A DNA stretch of 64,000 bases from Cyanodermella asteris (Eukaryota > Ascomycota > Lecanoromycetes > Ostropales > Stictidaceae): the NCBI GenBank assembly GCA_900618795.1, contig UYJD01000008.1, forward strand, positions 1,241,866-1,305,865, given 5' to 3'. The notes under the pieces were generated by a model, which saw nothing but the letters and a program-made list of their open reading frames with translations, did not search any database and had not been told where the DNA came from. A program made the translations under genes and the position numbers. Positions 32,555-43,190 of the stretch are shown in pieces; position 1 is the first letter of the stretch, and each line of letters begins with the position of its first letter.

Positions 32555-33439
32555 ATGGACAACCCGAATCCCGACCCTAACAACGACTTCACCGTCTTCA
32601 CCACCCTCCGCTACGATCCCACCTCCCCCAACGACCCCTCCAATCCGAACCCGTCCCCCTTCTCCTCCCTCCCCACCCACATCTCCCGCCTAACCACCTC
32701 CGCCCACGCCGCCCACTGGAAGTTTCCCACGAGCACGTTCTGGGGCCGCCACGACCCGCTCGAACACGTCCTCCTCCTCCTTCGAAAGGCCATCCCCGCC
32801 AAAATCCGCCAGTCCGACCCGTCAGCCCCACCGGACCAGCCGTGGCGCGTCAGGCTCGACCTGTCGTCGCCGTCGGCGGGCGGCGCGCTGGACGTCACGG
32901 TGGGGAAGACGGGGAAGCTGCCGGAAACCGTGGGGTTCGACGGGTTTAATCCGGCGAGGTTGCCGGGTCCGGAGGAGTTGGGAGGAGATGAGAGTCGGAA
33001 CGCCGGGGATGAGATGGGGGGCAGGGGAGGGGGGCGGGAGCGGGAGGAGGAGGAACTGGTTGTACCGGCGACTTGGAGGTTACGCCTTGCGGATCACGAG
33101 ACGGTCCCTGGTTTTCATACGAGGTATAAAACGTCCAATCGGGATGTATACGACAAAGCTCGTGGGAGTATTGCATTCGATACCGAGATCATGTTGCATC
33201 ACGACGGGGAGATTATGGATGGGACGATAGCGACGTTGTATTTTTGGAGGGATGGGAGGTGGGTAACGCCGAGGGCGGAAGCGGGGGGATTGAAGAGCCT
33301 GACGAGGGATTGGGCGCTCGAGCGAGGCTTGGCTGAGGAGGCACGGATTGGGGTTGATGAGTTGAGGCGAGGGGAAGTTGTTTGGTGTAGCAATGGGCTG
33401 AGAGGGTTTGGTTGGGGGATGTACGAGGGAGATGTATGA
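32555..33439 (+). CDS. ABZ2: Aminodeoxychorismate lyase-like class IV PLP enzyme
   Basis: Abz2-type enzymes release 4-aminobenzoate from 4-amino-4-deoxychorismate in folate synthesis. This single-exon ORF of 294 residues has the class IV aminotransferase layout: N-terminal FTTLRYDP and HWKFPTSTFWG, then YKTSNRDVYDKAR, whose K192 should bind pyridoxal phosphate. Next come GEIMDGTIATLYFWRDGRWVTP (core EIMDGTIAT), GGLKSLTRDW and the late VWCSNGLRGFGWG. Residues ~140-165 form a Gly/Glu/Arg-rich insert not expected in the fold. The first ~30 residues are Pro/Asn-rich. A close relative such as another class IV transaminase is possible, but Abz2 fits best. Its 3' end converges on SWR1 with only 287 bases between stops. 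Confidence 0.8.
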   Translation: MDNPNPDPNNDFTVFTTLRYDPTSPNDPSNPNPSPFSSLPTHISRLTTSAHAAHWKFPTSTFWGRHDPLEHVLLLLRKAIPAKIRQSDPSAPPDQPWRVRLDLSSPSAGGALDVTVGKTGKLPETVGFDGFNPARLPGPEELGGDESRNAGDEMGGRGGGREREEEELVVPATWRLRLADHETVPGFHTRYKTSNRDVYDKARGSIAFDTEIMLHHDGEIMDGTIATLYFWRDGRWVTPRAEAGGLKSLTRDWALERGLAEEARIGVDELRRGEVVWCSNGLRGFGWGMYEGDV

Positions 33440-33726
33440 AAAGATGATTCATGGAGAGTGTCAATCAGGACGTCCAATATTGCGAAGAACTATTTTGGAG
33501 AGTGAAGCAATGCCATCATGGGCGTTTTCATTTCCGAAAGTTGCTTGACAGTCTATCGAAGCAACAATACCACGCTTTCAAAAGCGCGTACTGGACCGAC
33601 TAAATCTTTCTTCTTTCAGGTATCAGATGCATGTCAGGCCGCCAAACCATAAGTGTATGCCACGCCTGCGTTGTAACCGCCCCCATTTCTCCAGTGCCAT
33701 GCATATGCTTGAAAAGTGACTACTTT

Positions 33727-36700
33727 TTAACGCCTTCGCTTTGTGCTGTATTGTTCGCCCTTGCGTCCCCTCTTCTTCTTACTCTTCTCTTCTGGTGGTA
33801 AAATAGGGACGTCTCTCATCTCCCACTCCAAATGTTCCAAAATGTAACGGTCTACTCCGATTCCGGGCTTGTCGCCAAAAACTTGCCAACCGACCTCGCT
33901 TCTAGGCTGTACGGTGCCGGTGAAGAATTCCGCTTTTTCATCTCCGTCGCCTGCTTCTGCTGCGGCTGCTTGTGTGTTGGTATGCGGTGTCATGTGCCGG
34001 GGGCCGGGAGTTCTTGGCGTATCGGCACGCGTCGGTGCTCCAGACGATCTCTCGTTGAAATCAGCATCGTCGGCGTGACCTTCTTTCTCGGCAATCGCAG
34101 CAGCTTGGATGTCTTCCTTGTCTTCCGTATGAGCCAGCAATTTCGTTGAAATCTTCTCGCCTGAAGGACCGCCTCCTAAGATGCGATCCATGGCTGCATT
34201 TGCATCGGCGTCTGCTTCGTGCATCGCATCATCTTCTTCAATGTCCCGAGGGTTTGGCTTGTTGAAGTGATCAGTTGTGAAGTCGCCGTCCTGGATGATG
34301 ACATCGTCGAGAAGGCGCTTCTGGTTGGCTTTGCGGAGAATGTTCGCTTCGATGGTGTATTCGCTGACGAAACGATAGATGTGTACATCTCGTGTCTGAC
34401 CAATACGATGGGCTCGGTCTTGACATTGCTTGTCCATGGCAGGATTCCAATCTAGGTCATAGAAGATCACAGTGTCTGCGCCTGTCAAGTTAATGCCCAG
34501 ACCTCCAGACCTCGAAGATAATATGAAGGCAAGAATCCTTGTGTCACTGTTGAACCGATCTGTCAAAATCTGGCGCTGCTCGATCTTTGTGGATCCGTCA
34601 AGTCGGAGATATCTGTGGCCGTGGATATTGAGAAACTGTTCCAGGATATCGAGGACTTTGGTCATCTGCGTAAAGATCAGAGCACGATGTCCACCTGCCT
34701 GTAGCTTTCGAAGCAAGGCGTCCAGTCGTTGCAGCTTTCCGCAGTCATATTGAAGCAGTCGCTTATCTGGGAAAGCTATTGACAGGCGGGTCTGAGACTC
34801 GTGAAAGGGATCGTGCTCCGTCTTTAGCCGCCTCGTCATGATAGGGCGGAGTTCATTCGCAGCTTCGATACCGGCCTTGCCAATTGTGAGTTCGCCGATG
34901 CCGTGGGCGACAACTGTAGGTGTGAGACAGCCAAACCGTTTGATAAAGGGTCGCATTGCCATTGCTCGACTTTGAAGCGATGTCGTGAAATCTTGCAGGG
35001 CAGGGGTACAGTAATCCAGCCACTGAGCATACCGCACACCGCTCTCGGGTCTTGATAGCAGCGGCACGGCGCGTCTTCTTTCGATGAGCTGGAAGCTTTT
35101 CAGATCGCCCACTGGCGCGGCGAGCGTCATCTCCTTGGTCGCTATCCGGCTCTGGCTCAACTTCTGTCGAATAAAGGCCACACGCCCGCTATCTATGAGA
35201 GAGTGCTCCTGACTGCGCATTTTCTGCAAGCTGCATTGCCAGTCAAGGAAGCTAGCAGCTTTTTGATGGGCTTGATTCTGCATGAAATCCAAGGAGCTTT
35301 GAACAGTGGATCCGTCATAAGAAATCTCAGATGCAAAGTCGGGATGATGTTTCAAGACCAAAGCCCTGAGTCTGTCCAAAGCACCCACTCGCTGTTTCCG
35401 GATAGTTGAGAGAATCGGACCAGACTTGCTAGCACCTGGGAGTAGATTGACAGCTTTCAAGTCCAGTTGCTTAATGTCAGCCTGACCTAGTAGACGTTTA
35501 CGGACAAGCATTTCCTTGATCTCGTAGTTTGCAGCAGCTGACAAGGGCATTGCGAAAGACGTCACAATCTGTCTTGTCTCGAACAGATCAGGATGATTGC
35601 AGACCTTTCGCAGTTGCATTAGACAATTGATGATGGAGAGGTAGTTGCCGCTCGACAGGGTCTCACGTGTTGAAGCCCTTGACATGAAGCCATCGTAAAG
35701 GTACCGTTGTCGCTTTGACAGCTTGCAGTATACAACATGCTCATACTTTCCAGGCATCTGTTTCTCGACATCAGCCTTGAGACGCCTTAACAGATAAGGT
35801 CGCAAGATAGTATGCAGTCGTTGTACCAACTCTCGGGCTTCGTCGGTGAGTTCGCCTCTGCCCTGTTCCATGATCTGGTGTACAGGTTTGTTGAACCACG
35901 AAGTGAACTCCTCTAATCCTGTGAACTGAGGTCGCCCACTCTCATCTTCAGAGTATGGCATCAAGAAGAACATCAGTGACCACAGTTCTGTGAGATTGTT
36001 CTGAAGAGGAGTACCCGTGAGCAGAAGCCGATGCGAGGTTCGAAACCCGAGCAGTGTCTGCCATCGTGCCGATTTCCAATTCTTGATGTTGTGAGCTTCG
36101 TCCAGGACCATGTAATGCCAACCCCTGTGCTTGAAAGAATTTGCGTCTTGGAGAACGAGCTGATAGGAAGTGATGACCACATTCCACTTGTCGTCGTCCA
36201 TCCAACCTCGACGCTTCTGTTTACGTTCTTCAGGGGTGCCGTAGTACACAAGAACCTTAAAGCCAGGCAAGAACTTTTTGAATTCGACCTCCCAATTGAG
36301 CATCACACTGGTGGGGACCACGACTAGGTGGGGCCCCCACACTCCATGTACTTCCGCGATATGTGCAAGCAACGATATCGTTTGGATAGTCTTTCCCAGG
36401 CCCATTTCATCAGCGAGAATTCCGTTGGTATCCTTCGCATACAACCCAGCCAGCCAGTCCAAGCCATAGTGTTGATATTCTCGGAGTGTCGCGCGTAGGA
36501 GACTTGGGACAGGAGTCTTGATGCCTTTAGCTGAAACAGGTGTCGCGGGCATGGACGTATCTTGTGTTTCGTTCTCAACTTCCATGGCATCAGGTGTAGG
36601 AGTAGGCTGCGGGGAGCTCGAAGTCACAAGAGAAAGCTTCGAGGGCTTTTCGGTATGAGATTCCGTGCGGGTCACTTCGGGGCCTATCTCGTCATTGCTA

Positions 36701-39099
36701 GCAGCAGGTGTTTGAACCTGTGCTGCATCCGGTACAACTGAGGCGTCGCGTATGGCTGTCGAGTCTGGAATGAGTGAGACCTCCTCGAGTTCTTCGTCGT
36801 CGTCCATAGTGTAGTCGTCGTTGTGGCCGTTGGTCAGAGCAGGCTCAGAATGATCCTGTGTTGGGGACTCTGCTTTGAGCTGCGGAGTCGCGGAAGCGCT
36901 GTCGCCTGTCACACCCTCGGCCCTCTTCGCCTCTTTGAGCTGAGACTTTGTGGCAATCAACGAAAACAAACCGAGACCGTCGTCTTCGTCGCTTGCATCA
37001 CTGTCTTCTTCGTCATCTTCTTCGTCATCCTCATCGTCCGATTCTTCCTCGCTCATGTCGACACTCTCATCAGACTCCTCAGCGGCTTCGTCGTACATCT
37101 TCTGCGCAGCTTCATCGATATGCACGGGCTTCTCTTCGGTGGCCTGCTCTTCGTCGGCAATGACGGAACTCTCCTCTCGCATGATTTGATCTTGATCGTC
37201 GTTGTCATCGTCGGGAGGTCGGTCCAGATTGTGGACCTGCGTCTCTCCATACTTCTTCTTGAGCTCCTCAATCGACAAGTCCTCATCCTTGAGAGGGTCA
37301 TCGCGTTCGTCTCCCCCTTCGCCATCCTCATCTTCGGACCCGCTTGAAGACATGTTCTCTTCTTCTTCGACACTTTCGTCATCCGACCCTGATTCAGCTT
37401 CAGACCTGGAATCTTGGCCGTCGTCCTCGTCATCGTCACGCTGATCGGTGTCGCTGCCCATGTCAGAACCAGCCCGCCTGCGAGCGTCAAGAAGCATTGC
37501 CGATCTTTCCATGACTTTGTCGAGCGCTTTCTTGTCACGGATCTCCTGCTCTTCGCGCCACTTGGCAATCCGATACTTGTCAAGTTCGACGCGGAAGGCG
37601 TCGAATTTGAGGAGTAGATCACCAAGACATTGCCTGTAGGTGGCCGTGACTACCGCTTGAAGGGCCTCCTCTCGCTCCTGGTCTATCTCTTCCTGCGACT
37701 TTGGCTGTATCGCCGACCATCTCTCTTGCGCCGCATACGCTAGTCGTCTGGCCTGCTCCCGGTGTGATCTCTGCTCTTTCATCATCAGTTTGCGGAAATT
37801 GATCGCGTGACCTAGCATGTGATCCCAGTGGCCGTATTGTCGTCGACCGAACTCAAATCTTTCAGGCGCCAGCTGCGTACAGGAATCGGGATGTATCTTT
37901 CCGCCAGGCTGGAGACCTTTCTCCACCTCTTCTCGAAGCTCAGCTTCGTCGCGTGCCTGTTCAGCTGTGAGTTTTACGACCGGGCCTCTCGTCTTACGGG
38001 ACAGCTCGCGGTGCCGTCGGCGCTCCTCACCATTATCGACCACTTCTTTCAAATATTCTTCATCACCTTCGTAGATGTCGTAGCCGGGGAAAACCTGGTG
38101 TCCATTTTCAACAGCCCAATCGACCCACTCCTGCATGGATGAGAAGTCTCGCTTGCTCCATTGCTGTCGCGTATCCTTGGCAAACTGTAGCGTATTACCG
38201 TACGAAGGAAGGGGTAGGGTCGGCTTGCGGATGTTGAACTTGAGCTTCTGGAGCTTTGCATTCGGGTCGGGGACGTAATCTTCCATCTCCTCATCTTCAT
38301 CAGTCGCAAGAGCGGAGAGCTCCGTGTCCAACTCGTCCGGGCTGTTGTCATCTTCCTGACTGTTGTCGCCCTCTTCGTGCTTGACACGACCGTTGCTGAG
38401 CCGCGATCGTGACCCCCTGCCATTCGATCTGCTTGATGATTGTTGTGCATTCCCGTCCGCGACCCGAGTTGAGCGTCTAGCTCCTTTCACTTGCGTATTT
38501 TTCTTGCTCTTGCGCATTGTGCCGGAAGGTGTGGAGGGCGAAGATTCGTGTTTGGTAAGAGTGGAGTGACGCCAAGATTTGGACGGTGAAGTTTGAGATG
38601 TTCTGCTTGCCGTGCGCGCATGCTTGCTGACGGGTCGAGAGCCTGACTCTTGTTTGACTTCTGCCTTCTTTACTGGCGTAGACGAGTACTTGCTAGAGAT
38701 GACTCCGCCGGCTTGCTGGCCGGCGGCTCGCGTTCTCCGCTGCCCCGACGGCGGTTGCATTTCGAAGGGCAGAGCGTTTGTACGACCAGATCTTCTCTTT
38801 CCGCCGTCGATGAAAGTCGTGGGACCTTCGGCCGAGAATTTCTTCCATGGTGGCGATGGCACTCGCGGACTTCCTCGCGACTGGGGTGTGAGGGATTCCG
38901 TGAGAGATTCCGTAAGCTTGCGGCGTTTGCTGGGCCTATCGCTGTCCCAGTTGGCGTCGGATTCTGGAGCTGCATCTTGCTTCTCGTGCGTGTCGCCGTT
39001 GTGCTGTGGTGCAAGACCGTTCTGCTGGGTGCTGGCAGCGGTGTCAACGGTGTTGCTGGCGCCGTCGTCTGTGGGGGGTTGCTGGTCATCGTCGGGCAT
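33727..39099 (-). CDS. SWR1: SWR1 chromatin-remodelling ATPase
   Basis: The catalytic subunit of the SWR1 complex, which exchanges H2A for H2A.Z in nucleosomes. One uninterrupted exon encodes 1790 residues. A basic disordered N-terminus is followed by an HSA domain (about 400-475, including ERFEFGRRQYGHWDHML). A very long acidic Asp/Glu-rich region follows (about 530-740), then the Snf2 ATPase: DEMGLGKT at 897-904 and DEAH at 1000-1003. After lobe 1 comes a large family-specific insert (~1180-1480) and then lobe 2 with QDRAHRIGQ at 1560-1568. The split ATPase with a long insert is the hallmark of the SWR1/INO80 class. HSA plus the acidic H2A.Z-binding region point to SWR1 over INO80. It ends in a basic KKKRGRKGEQYSTKRRR tail. 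No lesion is seen. Confidence 0.97.
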   Translation of the reverse strand: MPDDDQQPPTDDGASNTVDTAASTQQNGLAPQHNGDTHEKQDAAPESDANWDSDRPSKRRKLTESLTESLTPQSRGSPRVPSPPWKKFSAEGPTTFIDGGKRRSGRTNALPFEMQPPSGQRRTRAAGQQAGGVISSKYSSTPVKKAEVKQESGSRPVSKHARTASRTSQTSPSKSWRHSTLTKHESSPSTPSGTMRKSKKNTQVKGARRSTRVADGNAQQSSSRSNGRGSRSRLSNGRVKHEEGDNSQEDDNSPDELDTELSALATDEDEEMEDYVPDPNAKLQKLKFNIRKPTLPLPSYGNTLQFAKDTRQQWSKRDFSSMQEWVDWAVENGHQVFPGYDIYEGDEEYLKEVVDNGEERRRHRELSRKTRGPVVKLTAEQARDEAELREEVEKGLQPGGKIHPDSCTQLAPERFEFGRRQYGHWDHMLGHAINFRKLMMKEQRSHREQARRLAYAAQERWSAIQPKSQEEIDQEREEALQAVVTATYRQCLGDLLLKFDAFRVELDKYRIAKWREEQEIRDKKALDKVMERSAMLLDARRRAGSDMGSDTDQRDDDEDDGQDSRSEAESGSDDESVEEEENMSSSGSEDEDGEGGDERDDPLKDEDLSIEELKKKYGETQVHNLDRPPDDDNDDQDQIMREESSVIADEEQATEEKPVHIDEAAQKMYDEAAEESDESVDMSEEESDDEDDEEDDEEDSDASDEDDGLGLFSLIATKSQLKEAKRAEGVTGDSASATPQLKAESPTQDHSEPALTNGHNDDYTMDDDEELEEVSLIPDSTAIRDASVVPDAAQVQTPAASNDEIGPEVTRTESHTEKPSKLSLVTSSSPQPTPTPDAMEVENETQDTSMPATPVSAKGIKTPVPSLLRATLREYQHYGLDWLAGLYAKDTNGILADEMGLGKTIQTISLLAHIAEVHGVWGPHLVVVPTSVMLNWEVEFKKFLPGFKVLVYYGTPEERKQKRRGWMDDDKWNVVITSYQLVLQDANSFKHRGWHYMVLDEAHNIKNWKSARWQTLLGFRTSHRLLLTGTPLQNNLTELWSLMFFLMPYSEDESGRPQFTGLEEFTSWFNKPVHQIMEQGRGELTDEARELVQRLHTILRPYLLRRLKADVEKQMPGKYEHVVYCKLSKRQRYLYDGFMSRASTRETLSSGNYLSIINCLMQLRKVCNHPDLFETRQIVTSFAMPLSAAANYEIKEMLVRKRLLGQADIKQLDLKAVNLLPGASKSGPILSTIRKQRVGALDRLRALVLKHHPDFASEISYDGSTVQSSLDFMQNQAHQKAASFLDWQCSLQKMRSQEHSLIDSGRVAFIRQKLSQSRIATKEMTLAAPVGDLKSFQLIERRRAVPLLSRPESGVRYAQWLDYCTPALQDFTTSLQSRAMAMRPFIKRFGCLTPTVVAHGIGELTIGKAGIEAANELRPIMTRRLKTEHDPFHESQTRLSIAFPDKRLLQYDCGKLQRLDALLRKLQAGGHRALIFTQMTKVLDILEQFLNIHGHRYLRLDGSTKIEQRQILTDRFNSDTRILAFILSSRSGGLGINLTGADTVIFYDLDWNPAMDKQCQDRAHRIGQTRDVHIYRFVSEYTIEANILRKANQKRLLDDVIIQDGDFTTDHFNKPNPRDIEEDDAMHEADADANAAMDRILGGGPSGEKISTKLLAHTEDKEDIQAAAIAEKEGHADDADFNERSSGAPTRADTPRTPGPRHMTPHTNTQAAAAEAGDGDEKAEFFTGTVQPRSEVGWQVFGDKPGIGVDRYILEHLEWEMRDVPILPPEEKSKKKRGRKGEQYSTKRRR

Positions 39100-39509
39100 T
39101 TTTTGCTACGCGCAAGGGATCATGGCCTTCGAGGAAAGCGAAGGTGATGCCCGCGCTCGAACCACCGCCTAAGGGATCCTAGGTGGCACGATATTGGTAT
39201 CAAAAGACAGCTAGCCTAGGATTCTCATTGTTTGCACGTATTTGCGTGTGATTTCGCAACGTTGTGCGGTGCGTAGAGGGGCGGGAAGCTGAACGCGCAG
39301 AGTCTTTCTTGATGGTGACGGGGTCGGCACGTCGAATACACGCACAGCACAAGTCAAAGTGTTCCCCTTCGCTGCTGCCGCGCCCAAGCAGATGCCGCTA
39401 AACCCCACTGAGACTCTGACATCTCTGCGTCCGTGCTCGCAGAACCTCAGGTCAAGCTCGACACTGCAGTCCATCTTCTTCTCACGGGCCTCACATTTTC
39501 CACACCAAC
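39100..39509. promoter_or_regulatory. Shared divergent promoter of SWR1 and a complex I subunit
   Basis: A 410-base gap separates the two start codons, which point away from each other, so both promoters must lie here. No TATA consensus is evident, as is common for housekeeping genes. Confidence 0.6.
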
Positions 39510-40161
39510 ATGCTGTCTCGACGAGCCGCATCATCTGCGCGGCCTCTGGCCAGCGCCATCGCCCGCCAAGCTCCGCGAGCCGTCAATGTTCAGATCCGCA
39601 ATGCGTCGCAGGCCGAAACAGAGGACCCAAACATGGTACGGTCGCCTTTCTAGCCGTCTTGAAGCTCAAATGGGCTGCGACTTGCGCCGGAAAATCAATT
39701 GCGCCTTCAAGCTAGCATTTGGCTGACTTATCACGTATAGAACGGCGGTTATGTCAACCCTCCTTTCGAGAAGCGCGAGCACAGAGACCCATACGGCGAC
39801 TGGTGGGACAAGCAGAACAGGAGGAATTTCGGAGAGCCCGTCCACGAGGATGAAGATATCGCAGGCCGTTTCACCACAGAGGACTACACCTGGACAACAC
39901 CTGGCAAGGCTTGGATTATGCTGGGCACCTTCGGAGCCGCTTTCGGATCCTTGCTCTACGCTGTCAGCACGTTTTACCCGGACAAGCCAAGCGCGCCTCG
40001 AGAGTTCGAGTCTGGTCTGGAAAGGGAACTGGGCGGCGAGAGGGCAGTGAGGGTGAGTTGATGCGTAGCTTTGGTGCTAGTCGAGACCGGGTAATAGCTG
40101 ACATCCCCAACAGGCACGAAAAGAAGGCGAAGGGCAGTGGAAGAACGTGGAGAAGTCATGA
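39510..40161 (+). CDS. Mitochondrial complex I subunit, NDUFB8/ASHI-like
   Basis: An accessory subunit of NADH:ubiquinone oxidoreductase in the inner membrane. Three exons (39510-39635, 39741-40052, 40114-40161) with introns of 105 and 61 nt give 161 residues, all phase 0. The N-terminus is a typical Arg/Ala/Ser mitochondrial presequence (MLSRRAASSARPLASAIARQ). The mature part has NPPFEKREHRDPYGDWWDKQ and RRNFGEPVHEDEDI, followed by one membrane span (WIMLGTFGAAFGSLLYAVSTF) and a charged C-terminus. The PYGDWWD...RRNFGEPVHED block is what I know from fungal NDUFB8 homologues. Identification of the exact subunit is from memory of the family; complex I membership is likely. Confidence 0.85.
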
Positions 40162-41769
40162 GAATGAGCGTACATAACAACAAATTCACTTTCATCTGTT
40201 CAAGAACGTCATACGTGAGAGACGTGGTGCATCAGCCGCCTGGCATCGGTTGCCCATCGTGCGTGCTTAACCAGCGCATGTGTGCAGCTTGACTGACCTC
40301 AAGGTTAGTACGGAACTACCATTCTCGTACGGTGACAACAGTCTATGCTAGAGCTATATTGATGCACGGCGAAGGATTCTACAAGTGGTCATGCTGCTGG
40401 ACGTTTGTAATGTATGGCTTCAACCGCTGTTACGGGGCCTTGGACCTGTTGTCCACATGTGACCGCGCGTAGCTAGATACTGGCCAAAGCAATCGGCCCT
40501 CTCACAACCAAGGAAATAAGCTTCGGCACGCAGGCAACTACAGATTCTTCCACAAGTTTGTCGGACCGATTGGAGTCATGACCATCACAGCAAGCCTCGA
40601 TTGAAGCGGGTATGGTATGAACTATGATAGTCCCAATTTCATTCTAGCAAGCCCATCCCAGTCCAACGAATCGGACTGTCACTGTACCGATCTCGCATTG
40701 AAGAAGCACACATAACGTGTGTCGTTCAACGGATCCAAAAGGAGCTTATCGTACGTGAGTACTCCGCCGAGGGCGGGAAGCGATCGGGTGACTGGGCTGC
40801 ACGTGTATCACGGGTTCATGGATATAGTGCCGGGCATCTTGAAGAATAGCTGAGCAGGAAGCTTCTTTCGAGTCAACAGGTATCTCGTGGTTGAGTTGAA
40901 TTAGTTTGGTTTTAGTTTGAAATGTGCCTAATTAGATGCGACAGTAGAGGTGGCAGCGTAAGGAAGAGAGGAAGGCAGATTTTGACTGCACTTGACCCAA
41001 GATGTAAAAATGTGAATTCATCTTGAGTTACCTTTATTCACGAAGACGGGCTGGGAGTGGAAGGAAAAAGCTGCGATTCCAGTTCGGCAAAACATGTTCG
41101 GCTTTAGTGAAGCGTGAAGCTTAGATCCGACGAGCCTTTGACAACTTGGCGAGGATCATCAATCTATCTATGAGCATTTACAGGACCAACTTTGAGCTGA
41201 AGGCGTGTTCAAGGCGCTTGGAGCTGACTGACGTAAGAGATAAGCATGGATCTCGTCACAAAGCCACCGTCGAGGTGAAAATGGTCTCAAGGATCGCGTA
41301 TCGAGGCATTACAATCATGGTTGACCTCAATTCGGTCTTTGTAGATGGCCATCGGCACTGGATCGCTTGCATTCAGGAAAGTAGTGCAATGTGCGCGACG
41401 CATACCAAGTTTCTCCTTTCGAGCTTGAGCAAGTGAGGGGCAAACAGCATTCTTCACTTCGGCGTCCCTTCGATCGAGCACCATTGGTTGTCTACGAAGA
41501 TGTTTGCCTCTCCATGCCCAGTATGGAGGCACCGTCATATCACCCTCGCGCGATGCTGTTGAGCTGTGTTTGACGATTTTCTCCTCTAAAGAAGCCGATT
41601 CAATGTTGTGGAGGGGTTAATGTACATGCATCGCCATTCTCTTGTAAGCTATCTCCTTGCGTGACTTCAATTTTCTCATCTCGACTTTGTGCTGTGCCAA
41701 GCCACATTTGTTCCTCTAAATGTTGACAGACTTGACGCTCGAGATAGACTCTACCACTGGCTGGCGCTG
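40162..41769. other. Gene-poor stretch before a decayed monooxygenase
   Basis: About 1.6 kb. Short open frames on both strands show no recognisable domain, and base composition drifts to A/T near 40880-41060. It may be old decayed sequence, but I cannot name any source. Confidence 0.4.
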
Positions 41770-43190
41770 ACTTCCTACCGCCGTCTGCGGTGGCGGAATT
41801 GGTGGTCTCGCGACTGCCATCTCACTGCGCCGAGCAGGCCACGTTGCCACAACTTACGAACGCTCGAACTGCGTTGGCGAGGTCGGAAAGAGTATATCGT
41901 GCGCTACCAACGCGTGGGCTTGCTTGCCTCCGAACTAAGGTTGATCTCATGCCTCGGATGCACATGCTGACCAAGTCAAGATCCTGATGGCTGGAACGCT
42001 GGGGCGTTGATGCAAGCACAGGCGACCTCGTGGTCATTAAACATCTGATCAATCGCGACTGAAAGACTGGAGATGCCATTGGCGAGGTTGATCTGACCGA
42101 TTACAGAGAACGTTGGGGTCATGTAAGTTTGGTTTTGAACCTTCTTGTCTTAAGGCCCCATATACCTGGCATCGTTCCAGTGGTAGGTGGTGCAGATATT
42201 GAGCTTCGGTAGTGCTACTATAATCCGCACCGCAAGCATATGCATGCTATTCTTCTGCACTACGCCGTTGAGGACACTTCGCATCGTGACAAGTCTGCAA
42301 AACTAGCCACGGGCCACAAAGTCAGAGACGTCACCACCAAAACTGGCCAGATAGCTTTCGAGCACAAATGTTAACTCTTCTCCCAGCAATATGATCTCAT
42401 CATTGGTGCAGATGGCGTTGGCAGCGTGATCAGGACAATATTGGGATCGAGCCGAAAAAGACCGTCTCGAACTCCACGTGTCTGCATGCCAATGTTGACC
42501 TGGAAACGGCCGAGAAGCTTGGTCCGCCGAATCTCACAATCGACCATGAATAAAAATACTGTGACAGCCATCAGATGTTGAGTAAGATTGTGGGTGCGCC
42601 TTGCAACGGAGTCAAATTGCGGCCATTCTATTGCTTTTTTCCTTGAGCGAAGGTGATAATGTCGACTCGTTCCAGAAAGTGTTGTAATTCGGATCTGATT
42701 TTGACTCCAGGGCGACTATCAAGATAATAGCTGGGACAAGTCGGGTTTGTTGGACGAGATGCTGATACCTTACCCAGGCCTAGATCGGAAAGTGCTCAAG
42801 CATCTCGAAGCGGGAAGAGACATCAAACTGCGACGGTTAGGGATACACGAGCCACACGACTTCTGGGGGGAAAGCGGTGCAGCACTCTCAGGTGACGATG
42901 CTCATCCAGTTAGTCCGCTTTACAGACAAAGAGATCATCCAAGCTAACGGTGCGAGGATGTTACCGGATTAAACTCAAGGCGCCTGCACGGTGATCGAAG
43001 ACAGCGTGTCTCGGCCTTGGTCTAGGCAAGGACCATGCCAGCGGTAATATCAGTCGGTCGGTTGAAGCATATGAAGTGATTCGGAAGTCGCGAGCGTCGA
43101 GAGTTCAGGCAGCGGCCGCGAGAGCCAGAGACAACATCCATGAACGAATAGGTGACAATCTGACCGGATATCCCGAAATCATATCTCTGC
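41770..43190 (+). pseudogene. Decayed salicylate hydroxylase-like FAD monooxygenase
   Basis: Blocks of a group A flavin monooxygenase occur in correct order across three frames. The FAD dinucleotide motif GGGIGGLATAISLRRAGH starts at about 41788, with YERS downstream. Then follow LERWGVDASTGDLVVIKHLI and DLTDYRERWG (41985-42120), HMHAILLHYAVED (42240), the DG motif YDLIIGADGVGSVIRTILG (42390), YPGLDRKVLKHLEAGRDIK (42765), a damaged GD motif GDDAHP (42891), QGACTVIEDS (42977) and a C-terminal helix AYEVIRKSRASRVQ (43066). There is an in-frame TGA after HLINRD (TGG expected, near 42058), another stop after FEHKC, and several frame changes. A GTAAGT site at 42123 suggests that at least one intron was kept, so it decayed in place rather than arriving as a processed copy. 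Such enzymes hydroxylate phenolic acids. Confidence 0.88.

Noticed and set aside
41770-43190. Repeat-induced point mutation as the cause of monooxygenase decay
   Set aside because: Some TGG-to-TGA changes fit, but frame shifts are frequent and no second copy is available for comparison, so it is not supported here.
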